A DNA stretch of 8,115 nucleotides from Burkholderiales bacterium (GTDB lineage Bacteria > Pseudomonadota > Gammaproteobacteria > Burkholderiales > Burkholderiaceae_C), in the NCBI GenBank assembly GCA_947458895.1, contig CANHBY010000038.1, positions 1 to 8,115 of the forward strand, written 5' to 3'. Numbering within the stretch: the first letter of the stretch is position 1; each line of letters begins with the position of its first letter. Positions 1 through 4,978 of this stretch are shown one piece after another. The notes under the pieces were generated by a model. That model did no database searches. It saw only the letters and a list, made by a program, of their open reading frames with translations, and was not told the origin of the DNA. Both the position numbers and the translations under genes were made by a program.

Positions 1-60
1 CGTGCCTCCCGAGCAATTGCCCGTTCTCTGTCCACCCGTGGCCCCTTCATGAGCGCCTGA
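1..60 (+). CDS. Possible C-terminal end of an unidentified gene (partial)
   Basis: Frame 1 is open from the window edge to a TGA at 58-60, giving 19 residues rich in Arg, Ala and Ser (ending GPFMSA). This is too short to recognise any family. Codon third positions are mostly G or C, as in the neighbouring genes, but 60 bp open by chance is not rare. The opposite strand also offers an open reading start, ATG at 50 down to 48 (MKGPRVDRERAIARE...), which would be the beginning of a minus-strand gene downstream of the TM2 gene, but it has no clear ribosome binding site. Only one of these can be real, and the choice cannot be made from this window. Confidence 0.22.
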   Translation, partial: RASRAIARSLSTRGPFMSA

Positions 61-77
61 CTAGCCACGCTTGCCCC

Positions 78-96
78 AATTTGAACCCTTCAAATT
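78..96. repeat. Small perfect inverted repeat, AT-rich
   Basis: The 8-bp arms AATTTGAA (78-85) and TTCAAATT (89-96) are separated by CCC. It lies between the end at 60 and the palindromic element at 112. There is no adjacent T-run, so it is a poor intrinsic terminator. It could be a protein-binding site or chance. Confidence 0.35.
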
Positions 97-111
97 CACT
101 GGGATGAGGTA

Positions 112-281
112 CTAGGGAGCCTCTGCAAAACCCCTCGCGGTGATCGCATCCGTTCCTAGATAGGGTCTGCGGCGTTGGCTTTTTTGCCTGTAGCGCCCGC
201 TACAGGCCGCAAAATCCGCCTTGCATCCCCTATCTAGGAACGGCGCGATCATCCACGATGGGTTTTGCAGAGGCTCCCTAG
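112..281. mobile_element. Palindromic MITE-like element with CTAG ends
   Basis: The two ends are perfect 22-bp inverted repeats at 112-133 and 260-281, beginning CTAGGGAGCCTC. The whole 170 bp is symmetric about 196.5. Inward there is a second perfect 16-bp arm pair (150-165 with 228-243), an imperfect stretch, and a 10-bp apical stem GCCTGTAGCG / CGCTACAGGC (186-195 and 198-207) with only CC between. No transposase fits inside. If the outer CTAG copies are a 4-bp target duplication, the element proper is 116-277 (162 bp) with 18-bp terminal repeats. A CTAG-type 4-bp target is known for IS5-group transposons, so a non-autonomous IS5-like relative is a reasonable inference. A dispersed palindromic repeat of another kind is also possible. 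As RNA it would form a long hairpin at the 3' end of the TM2 gene. Confidence 0.7.
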
Positions 282-718
282 CTCGTCAGTTGTTGATATT
301 CAAAGATTCGCTGCATCGAAAACGCCAGGGTTGCCATCAAGACCCCCGCCCCAACCATCAACGCAATCACCACCCCCATCACGGCCGCCCAACCGGCCTG
401 GTGTTCGGGGCCCGAGGGGTTGAAGCGTGCGTTCCATTTTTCATCCGGCATGAGGCCGTAAATGATCGCCATCAGTTGCGTGCCCGCGATGATGAGACCC
501 AGCGCCGGAATCAAGAGCCAAGCCAGTGGGTCGTCTTGCCCGATCGTTCTCATGCGCCAAACCCCGTAAAGCCCCACCGCCGTGGGTACGGTGTGCAGCA
601 GCATCCAAATATCCGCTCGGCCTCGTAGATACAGCCGGTGCAGGCCCAGACAGCCGCCGAGCAGGGCCAGCCAAGTGGCCCATGTTTTGGATTTACAGAT
701 GCCAGAAGGAACGGCCAT
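278..718 (-). CDS. TM2-domain membrane protein
   Basis: This is a 146-residue integral membrane protein. Residues 10-56 carry a TM2-type pair of hydrophobic helices. The hallmark turn is visible as GGCLGLHRLYLRGRAD (about 21-36), equivalent to the family's Gly-Gly-hydrophobic-Gly-x-His-Arg-Phe/Tyr-Tyr-Leu-Gly pattern. A third hydrophobic stretch lies at about 66-88 and a fourth at about 109-134, so the protein is longer than a minimal TM2 protein. The molecular role of bacterial TM2 proteins is not established. The start is ATG at 718-716. No convincing Shine-Dalgarno lies before it, but no other start fits and the TM2 helix begins 12 residues in. The stop TAG (280-278) lies within the terminal CTAG of the palindromic element. 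The gene is divergent from rpsP. Confidence 0.8.
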   Translation of the reverse strand: MAVPSGICKSKTWATWLALLGGCLGLHRLYLRGRADIWMLLHTVPTAVGLYGVWRMRTIGQDDPLAWLLIPALGLIIAGTQLMAIIYGLMPDEKWNARFNPSGPEHQAGWAAVMGVVIALMVGAGVLMATLAFSMQRIFEYQQLTS

Positions 719-727
719 AGTGAGAAT

Positions 728-758
728 TTGAAAAGAAACGAAGACCTCAGTTTATAAT
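728..758 (+). promoter_or_regulatory. Likely sigma-70 promoter of the rpsP operon
   Basis: A perfect -10 box, TATAAT, is at 753-758. The best -35 is TTGAAA at 728-733, with a longer than ideal 19-bp spacer. Initiation would fall near 765, giving a leader of about 170 nt before rpsP. On the other strand TATAAA (756-751) overlaps it and could serve the TM2 gene, but no -35 is visible there. Confidence 0.5.
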
Positions 759-937
759 CGACAGCTTTTGGCGGCGACTGCCGGCTTCAAGGCATTGTCT
801 TTGGGTCACGTGGTGTATCTACGGCGTCAAGAACCATACCCGTCGCGCAGTGGGGTGCCCCCACCGCGCATTGGGCTGCAGGCTCTGCGTGTCTCCTTGG
901 TCTGCGCCCCCGTTTGATTTCTTCCTAAGGAAATATC
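759..937 (+). promoter_or_regulatory. Structured 5' leader of rpsP
   Basis: This stretch of about 180 bp holds no convincing gene. A stem-loop at 845-869 pairs GCGC-A-GTGGGG with CCCCAC-C-GCGC, with one A/C mismatch and a TGC loop. No T-run follows, so it is not a classic terminator. Near the start codon, TTCCT (922-926) and AGGAA (928-932) are complementary around the ribosome binding site TAAGGA. The short ATTTC / GAAAT arms (917-921 and 930-934) could also weakly occlude that site. A role in tuning S16 synthesis is inference. Confidence 0.35.
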
Positions 938-1186
938 ATGGTCGTGATTCGACTCTCTCGCGGTGGCGCCAAAAAGCGTCCTTTCTTCAACATCGTCGTC
1001 TCCGATTCTCGCGAGCGTCGTGATGGCCGCTTCATCGAGCGCGTTGGCTTTTACAACCCCGTCGCTTCTGGTGGCGAAGAGCCCCTTCGTGTCTCGCACG
1101 AGCGCATCAGCTACTGGACCAGCAAAGGCGCTCAGTTGTCTGATACCGTCTCCCGTCTGGTTTCCCAGGCTAAACCTGCTGCCTAA
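938..1186 (+). CDS. rpsP: 30S ribosomal protein S16
   Basis: S16 is a small basic protein of the 30S subunit. It binds 16S rRNA in the 5'/central domain region and is needed for ordered subunit assembly. The 82-residue product has the family's characteristic N-terminus ([20 protein letters not shown]), followed by [19 protein letters not shown] at about 23-41 and the later [19 protein letters not shown] segment. Length is normal for the family. The ATG at 938 is preceded by TAAGGA (926-931) at good spacing. It is the first gene of the operon; rimM follows after 11 bp. Confidence 0.98.
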   Translation: MVVIRLSRGGAKKRPFFNIVVSDSRERRDGRFIERVGFYNPVASGGEEPLRVSHERISYWTSKGAQLSDTVSRLVSQAKPAA

Positions 1187-1197
1187 GCAAGGCCCCC

Positions 1198-1794
1198 ATG
1201 ATCCCCACCGCCAGCGCAGACGAGCCTGCTTGGCCGTCTGACGCAATCGAGGTGGGGCGAGTGGTCGATGCTTGGGGCATCAAGGGCGCGATCAAAGTCA
1301 AACCCTTTGCCTCTGACCCCCAGGCATTGTTTTCCTCTCGCCGCTGGTTTCTTCAGCCAGCCGAGGTCAATCCTTCTCGGCCAGACCCTCTTGCTGGCCA
1401 AAGAGCAGCCCAGGTGCCCAGGGTGCTGCGGGTCTCCAAAGCTCAAGAGCATGGCGATGTGATCGTCGTGAACTCCCCCGATATTCTCGATCGAAACGCA
1501 GCTGAGGCCATGCGCGGTGTGCGTATTTTCGTGTCGCGTGCCAGCTTCCCCACCCCCGACCCCGACGAGTATTACTGGATCGACCTGATCGGCCTGAATG
1601 TGGTCAATCGGCAAGGTGAAGCTCTGGGTGTCGTTGACAGCCTGATCGATACCGGTCCCCACAGCGTGCTCAGGGTGCTTCCTGAGGGCGGCGGTGAAGA
1701 TCGCCTGATTCCCTTTGTGGCGGCTTACATTGATGATGTCAGCCTTGCTGAGCGGCGCATCCAGGTTGACTGGGGTCTGGACTATGAAACCTAG
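1198..1794 (+). CDS. rimM: Ribosome maturation factor RimM
   Basis: RimM is a cytoplasmic assembly factor that binds S19 in the 30S head and promotes 16S rRNA maturation. The 198-residue product shows the N-terminal RimM domain, starting with EVGRVVDAWGIKGAIKVKPF at about 18-37. The C-terminal PRC-barrel domain begins with EYYWIDLIG (124-132) and contains a TGPHSVLRV segment (152-160) and an IPFV...YIDDV segment (171-181). The first 17 residues are a short non-conserved lead. The ATG at 1198 has AAGG at 1189-1192 close upstream. The loop between about 42 and 70 (including PSRPDPLAGQRA) is somewhat long and Pro-rich, as in other betaproteobacterial versions as far as I recall. It lies 11 bp after rpsP and 68 bp before trmD. 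Confidence 0.97.
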   Translation: MIPTASADEPAWPSDAIEVGRVVDAWGIKGAIKVKPFASDPQALFSSRRWFLQPAEVNPSRPDPLAGQRAAQVPRVLRVSKAQEHGDVIVVNSPDILDRNAAEAMRGVRIFVSRASFPTPDPDEYYWIDLIGLNVVNRQGEALGVVDSLIDTGPHSVLRVLPEGGGEDRLIPFVAAYIDDVSLAERRIQVDWGLDYET

Positions 1795-1823
1795 GTGTGA
1801 TGTTTCAATAGGTTGCCCTCCCT

Positions 1824-1839
1824 CGGCTTGGCGAAGCCG
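1824..1839 (+). promoter_or_regulatory. Hairpin in the rimM-trmD spacer
   Basis: CGGCTT (1824-1829) and AAGCCG (1834-1839) form a 6-bp stem with a GGCG tetraloop, 23 bp before the trmD ATG. The remaining sequence before trmD is C-rich (GAGCGGCCCCCC) and offers only a poor Shine-Dalgarno. Together they may keep TrmD translation low. No T-run follows. Confidence 0.35.
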
Positions 1840-1862
1840 GCCAGTTCGGCGAGCGGCCCCCC

Positions 1863-2639
1863 ATGCGTTTTGATGTCCTGACCCTTTTCCCCGAGCTTTT
1901 CACAGCCCACTTCACGCACGGTGTGACCCGACGCGCGTTCGAGTCGCGCAAGGTCGATGTGCAACTATGGCAACTTCGCGACTTCGCTCTCGATGCCCAT
2001 CGCCGAGTGGACGACCGACCCTACGGAGGTGGTCCCGGCATGGTGATGCTGGCCGAGCCGCTTGACCGCGCCATTCGGTCGGTGCGCGAAGATCGCTCAG
2101 CCATTGCCCCGGCTGAAGCGCAGCCAGTCCCGCTCATCCACTTCACACCCACGGGTCAGCCGCTCACGCAGGCGCTTGTGCAGACCCTGAGTGCGGGTCC
2201 CGGAGCCCTGTTGCTCTGCGGCCGCTACGAAGGCATCGATCAGCGGCTGCTGGATCGCCATGTTGATATCGAGCTAAGCCTCGGTGATTTTGTGCTCTCG
2301 GGGGGGGAAATCCCTGCCTTGGCCTTGCTGGACGCGGTCGCTCGTTTGCAAGAGGGGGTGCTGGGTGATGCCCAGTCTCACCAGCAAGACAGCTTCTCCG
2401 AGGGGCTGCTTGATTGTCCCCACTTCAGCCGCCCGGAAATCTGGCAGTCAAGCCAAGGGCCCATGCCGGTTCCCGAGGTTTTGCTATCTGGCAATCATGC
2501 CCATATCGCGCGTTGGCGCAGGGAGCGTTCACTCGAGATCACGGCCTGCCGTCGACCTGAGCTCATCGTGGCGGCCCGCGAAGCCGGCCAACTGACCACC
2601 AAAGATGAGCTTTTCCTTCGTGGCATCTGCGCCACTTGA
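1863..2639 (+). CDS. trmD: tRNA (guanine-37-N1)-methyltransferase TrmD
   Basis: TrmD transfers methyl from S-adenosylmethionine to N1 of G37, 3' of the anticodon in tRNAs reading certain CNN/UGG/CGG-type codons. This prevents +1 frameshifting. It acts as a dimer with a deep trefoil-knot (SPOUT) fold. The 258 residues include the RPYGGGPGMVM motif (52-62), the knot segment CGRYEGID (119-126), SLGDFVLSGGE (139-149), and GLLDCPHFSRPE in the interdomain/C-terminal region. By motif alignment with E. coli TrmD, the catalytic Asp is D176 in QDSF and the paired Arg is R161. The C-terminal helical domain contains SGNHAHIARWRRE. The start is ATG 1863, which gives the canonical MRFDVLTLFPE N-terminus despite its weak ribosome binding site. 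Length is normal. Confidence 0.98.
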   Translation: MRFDVLTLFPELFTAHFTHGVTRRAFESRKVDVQLWQLRDFALDAHRRVDDRPYGGGPGMVMLAEPLDRAIRSVREDRSAIAPAEAQPVPLIHFTPTGQPLTQALVQTLSAGPGALLLCGRYEGIDQRLLDRHVDIELSLGDFVLSGGEIPALALLDAVARLQEGVLGDAQSHQQDSFSEGLLDCPHFSRPEIWQSSQGPMPVPEVLLSGNHAHIARWRRERSLEITACRRPELIVAAREAGQLTTKDELFLRGICAT

Positions 2640-2642
2640 CGC

Positions 2643-2648
2643 TATAAT
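2643..2648 (+). promoter_or_regulatory. Likely internal promoter -10 before rplS
   Basis: A perfect TATAAT occurs 4 bp after the trmD stop, in the context CGCTATAATGG. A weak -35 candidate, TGGCAT (2621-2626), sits 16 bp upstream inside the trmD end. A transcript from here would carry rplS alone with a leader of about 135 nt. Confidence 0.4.
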
Positions 2649-2654
2649 GGAGGG

Positions 2655-2779
2655 CTTTTCGATCCTCTGCCAATTTCCATAATGCTGTTCCCAGACCTGT
2701 GTCAGCTGACATGCGTCGGGCCCGGCCTCGGCGCCCTCTAGGGGCCCCGATCATTCCTAACCCCTTTGGTACGATCACT
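2655..2779 (+). promoter_or_regulatory. Palindrome-rich leader of rplS
   Basis: The 150-bp trmD-rplS gap is long for this operon. It contains a perfect 12-bp palindrome TGTCAGCTGACA (2700-2711). It also holds a GC-rich stem in which TCGGG-CCC (2716-2723) pairs with GGG-C-CCCGA (2742-2750) around one bulged C. Alternative short pairings exist inside (GCCC 2733-2736 with GGGC 2742-2745; self-palindrome GGGGCCCC 2741-2748). No T-run follows. L19 leaders that bind their protein are known in Firmicutes and Flavobacteria; whether this is an analogous element is inference. Confidence 0.35.
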
Positions 2780-2783
2780 GGAG
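2780..2783 (+). promoter_or_regulatory. Ribosome binding site setting the rplS start
   Basis: GGAG lies 6 bp before ATG 2790. It decides for the 117-residue L19 over an in-frame GTG at 2766, which would add 8 residues unlike L19. Confidence 0.75.
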
Positions 2784-2789
2784 AACCCC

Positions 2790-3143
2790 ATGGACTTGAT
2801 CCAAACCCTTGAGCAAGAAGAAATTGTTCGCCTGAATAAAACCATTCCGGTTTTCTGCCCCGGCGACACCGTGATTGTCAGCGTCAACGTGGTTGAAGGC
2901 ACCCGCAAGCGCGTGCAGGCCTATGAAGGCGTTGTGATTGCCAAGCGCAACCGCGGCCTGAATTCCAGCTTCATCGTCCGCAAAATTTCCAGCGGCGAAG
3001 GCGTTGAGCGTACCTTCCAACTCTACAGCCCCCTGATTTCCAACATCGAAGTCAAGCGCAAGGGTGATGTTCGCCGCGCCAAGCTGTACTACCTCCGCAG
3101 CCGCTCTGGCAAGTCTGCCCGCATCAAGGAAAAGCTGGCCTGA
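2790..3143 (+). CDS. rplS: 50S ribosomal protein L19
   Basis: L19 sits at the 30S-50S interface of the large subunit and contacts 23S and 16S rRNA (bridge B8 region). The 117-residue product has the canonical start [12 protein letters not shown], then [20 protein letters not shown] (about 24-43), the [13 protein letters not shown] segment, and [21 protein letters not shown]. It ends with a basic [20 protein letters not shown] stretch. Length matches the family. It is the last gene of the operon and is followed 41 bp later by a strong terminator. The 150-bp gap and probable promoter before it suggest it can be expressed apart from trmD. Confidence 0.98.
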   Translation: MDLIQTLEQEEIVRLNKTIPVFCPGDTVIVSVNVVEGTRKRVQAYEGVVIAKRNRGLNSSFIVRKISSGEGVERTFQLYSPLISNIEVKRKGDVRRAKLYYLRSRSGKSARIKEKLA

Positions 3144-3184
3144 GTGCAGGGTTCTCAGGCTCCTGCTAAACGGAGCCGCCCCTC

Positions 3185-3213
3185 AAAAAAGCCGCCTACA
3201 TGGCGGCTTTTTT
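3185..3213. terminator. Bidirectional intrinsic terminator
   Basis: The stem GCCGCC (3191-3196) / GGCGGC (3202-3207) has a TACAT loop. AAAAAA precedes it (3185-3190) and TTTTTT follows it (3208-3213). Reading rightward it ends the rpsP-rplS operon. Reading leftward it ends the convergent hydrolase gene, whose stop is only 3 bp from the T-run. Confidence 0.93.
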
Positions 3214-3216
3214 GCG

Positions 3217-3966
3217 TCAATGGGGTGTTGTTTCGCTCTGGCGTATCGCATGAATGATCGGCCAGGCCGCCAAACTGGCCACCAGATGCTTGAGGCTGTG
3301 CCCCGAGACCCAGCCTGTGAGGTTGAAGACGGTCTGATCGCCCATTTCCAGAACCTTGGCCGCCACGTAAATGAGCACGATGGCCAGCCATGAAATTTCC
3401 AGTCCGCCCGGGACCCTGGGCAGCACCAGCAGCCCGAGCAACAGCACCATGCCGCCGGCCTGGAAGACCACCCACGGCGTCATATTGCCAGTGGCCTCGC
3501 AAACCCACACAGCGCAAAACCCCAGGGCCAGCGAGGCCACACTCAGTGCCATGCCTGCACGGTCGCTGATCCGCGTGGCAGTTGCCAAACCCATCAGCCC
3601 AGCAAAGGCGAAGCTCATTCCATAACGGTCGATGGCTAAGCCTGCGTCGTTGGGTGCCAGGTGGTAGTACCCTGAGGCGAAAGCCGTGGTGATGAGGCCT
3701 ACGAAAAACAAACTCGCTGTTTGCCGTTGTGCGCCATTCAAGTTGTGAGTCCGTCGAAGTATCAGCAAGCCCCACATGCCCCACAACGCGAAAGGTGTAT
3801 TGGACAAAACATCCATGGCGCAGTGAATGTTCAGCAGGCTGCGTTGGTCCGCAAAGTCATGGTAATGGGGTGCCAGTGGAATGGCCGGCAGTAGCCAGGC
3901 TAAGCCCACCAAAATGGCCACCGTGTTGAGCAGAAGAATTTCTCTGGTGCGATAAGCAAGGTTCAT
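3217..3966 (-). CDS. CREST-superfamily membrane hydrolase, alkaline ceramidase-like
   Basis: This is a 249-residue integral membrane protein with about seven hydrophobic helices. The visible metal-hydrolase pattern is S98-x3-H102 (SGYYH), D113 in IDRYG eleven residues later, and H223-x3-H227 (GHSLKH) near the end. Human alkaline ceramidase ACER3 has Ser77, His81, Asp92, His217 and His221, with the same local spacings (4, 11 and 4), where three His bind zinc. The N-terminal YHDFADQR (35-42) and SNTPFALWG (55-63) also fit bacterial members I recall. The likely activity is therefore zinc-dependent amide hydrolysis of a membrane lipid. The substrate is unknown, since most such bacteria are not known to make ceramide. 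The start ATG at 3966-3964 has GGAG (3976-3973) 6 bp upstream. It shares a terminator with rplS and a divergent control region with the HTH gene. Confidence 0.82.
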   Translation of the reverse strand: MNLAYRTREILLLNTVAILVGLAWLLPAIPLAPHYHDFADQRSLLNIHCAMDVLSNTPFALWGMWGLLILRRTHNLNGAQRQTASLFFVGLITTAFASGYYHLAPNDAGLAIDRYGMSFAFAGLMGLATATRISDRAGMALSVASLALGFCAVWVCEATGNMTPWVVFQAGGMVLLLGLLVLPRVPGGLEISWLAIVLIYVAAKVLEMGDQTVFNLTGWVSGHSLKHLVASLAAWPIIHAIRQSETTPH

Positions 3967-3972
3967 CGGGGT

Positions 3973-3976
3973 CTCC
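3973..3976 (-). promoter_or_regulatory. Ribosome binding site of the CREST hydrolase gene
   Basis: Read on the minus strand this is GGAG, 6 bp before the ATG at 3966, supporting the assigned start. Confidence 0.7.
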
Positions 3977-4026
3977 GTACTGAAGGGTTGTACGCAGTGT
4001 GTCTTGAGGCCCCCAGCTTTGTCGCT

Positions 4027-4069
4027 ACTTTTTGTATAAAGTGAGCCTTATCGGCCAAAAAGTATCACT
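4027..4069. promoter_or_regulatory. Divergent promoter region with inverted repeat (candidate operator)
   Basis: ACTTTTTG (4027-4034) and CAAAAAGT (4056-4063) are perfect 8-bp inverted repeats 29 bp apart centre to centre. Between them lies TATAAA (4035-4040), the best -10 for the HTH gene. The overlapping minus-strand TATACA (4038-4033) could serve the hydrolase gene. Neither has a good -35. A second, offset pair, AGTGA (4040-4044) and TCACT (4065-4069), overlaps it. Binding by the adjacent HTH protein is inference. Confidence 0.4.
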
Positions 4070-4073
4070 GGAG
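4070..4073 (+). promoter_or_regulatory. Ribosome binding site setting the HTH regulator start
   Basis: GGAG lies 9 bp before ATG 4083. An in-frame TTG at 4032 would add 17 residues but lies on top of the likely -10 box, so ATG 4083 is preferred. Confidence 0.7.
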
Positions 4074-4082
4074 AATACTCAA

Positions 4083-4817
4083 ATGACAACGGCAGCAGAT
4101 TTGGTGGCAGTGCTCAAAAAAGAACTCAAAGCAGCGCAAATCACCTATGCCGAATTGGCTCGGGCCTTGGGCATGGCCGAATCGAGTGTGAAGCGCATGC
4201 TGTCGAAGAGCGAAATGTCGCTTTCACGAATCGATGCGATCTGTCGGGTTCTCAAGCTTGACTTTGGCGAAGTGGCGCGACTGGTGGCAGATGCCCGCCC
4301 CATGCTGAGCGAGCTTACCGAGACTCAAGAGCGAGCGGTGGTGGCAGACAAAAAACTGATGCTGATGGCCATTTGTGTGCTGAGCCAGTGGACCTTCGAA
4401 CAAATTTTAGATACCTACCAACTCAAAGAAACAGAGGGCATCAAGTACTTGGTTCAGCTGGACCGTATCGGCATCATTGAGCTGCGTCCTTTGAACCGAT
4501 ATCGCCTCAAGCTGGCCAAAACCTTTCGTTGGCGACCTCATGGGCCCGTGATGCATTTCTTTCGGGAACATGCCCTCAAAGACTACTTCTCAGGCGGATT
4601 CAATGGGCCAGACGAAGTCTTGATGCTGGTGCATGGTGCGGTTTCCCACGCCATGGCTCCGATGTTCATGGAGCGTTTGCAGCGGCTGGCTCAGGATTTT
4701 TCTCAGCAGCACATGGCAGATCAAAAACTCCCGGAAAAGAGCCGTGAGGGCTATACCCTGTTGCTGGCGATGCGTCGGTGGGAGTTCCAGGCCTTCACGG
4801 AGCTGCGTCGAAACTGA
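4083..4817 (+). CDS. XRE/Cro-CI-type helix-turn-helix transcriptional regulator
   Basis: The 244-residue product has an N-terminal XRE-type DNA-binding domain at about residues 6-70. The helix-turn-helix is YAELARALGMAESSVKRML (22-40), with a further helical part RIDAICRVLKLDFGEVARL. Residues about 85-244 form a helix-rich C-terminal region that I do not recognise. It has a Trp/Arg-containing middle (FRWRPHGPVMHFF) and may be a dimerisation or sensor domain. No metal-binding cluster or enzyme motif is seen. It is divergent from the CREST hydrolase gene and 161 bp upstream of the SNF2 gene on the same strand. It may control itself and either neighbour; the inverted repeat over its promoter fits autoregulation. 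The family call is firm, the target genes are not known. Confidence 0.85.
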   Translation: MTTAADLVAVLKKELKAAQITYAELARALGMAESSVKRMLSKSEMSLSRIDAICRVLKLDFGEVARLVADARPMLSELTETQERAVVADKKLMLMAICVLSQWTFEQILDTYQLKETEGIKYLVQLDRIGIIELRPLNRYRLKLAKTFRWRPHGPVMHFFREHALKDYFSGGFNGPDEVLMLVHGAVSHAMAPMFMERLQRLAQDFSQQHMADQKLPEKSREGYTLLLAMRRWEFQAFTELRRN

Positions 4818-4978
4818 GCCCATTTGACGCATGCACAACAGACCGCGTTGGCCCATCGCTATAAACCCTGGGGAGAGCGCCGCAACCGATTGGAATGCAA
4901 CAAACATTTCCCCAAAAGGTGAATGCCGCACGACAATACCCGATTGACCAGGACTTCTTTCTGAAGCGTAAGCCCACG
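4818..4978 (+). promoter_or_regulatory. Spacer before the SNF2 gene with a weak promoter candidate
   Basis: TATAAA is at 4860-4865 but no good -35 lies 16-18 bp upstream; a TTGACG at 4824-4829 is too far away. The SNF2 frame is already open from 4865 (after TAA 4862-4864). It contains an ATG at 4895 and a GTG at 4919, so part of this spacer may be coding. No terminator follows the HTH gene, so read-through into SNF2 is possible. Confidence 0.25.

Noticed and set aside
221..628. Plus-strand open frame of 135 codons
   Set aside because: It starts inside the palindromic element and runs antisense to the TM2 gene. The product is Arg/His/Pro-rich with no family resemblance, while the minus-strand frame shows clear membrane helices and the TM2 turn.
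813..917. Possible 34-codon upstream ORF (GTG start) in the rpsP leader
   Set aside because: It has no ribosome binding site and an unremarkable Arg/Pro-rich composition, and it runs through the strong stem-loop. There is no sign of a regulatory leader-peptide codon run.
827..1246. Minus-strand open frame antisense to rpsP
   Set aside because: It is a shadow of the certain S16 gene, and its product resembles no known family.
1183..1662. Minus-strand open frame of 159 codons antisense to rimM
   Set aside because: It overlaps rimM, whose domain motifs are unmistakable, and no promoter or ribosome binding site supports it.
3155..3784. Second minus-strand open frame of 209 codons overlapping the CREST hydrolase gene
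   Set aside because: It is an out-of-frame shadow that runs across the terminator. Its composition is Gly/Arg/His-rich rather than membrane-like, whereas the 249-residue frame has the full active-site pattern.
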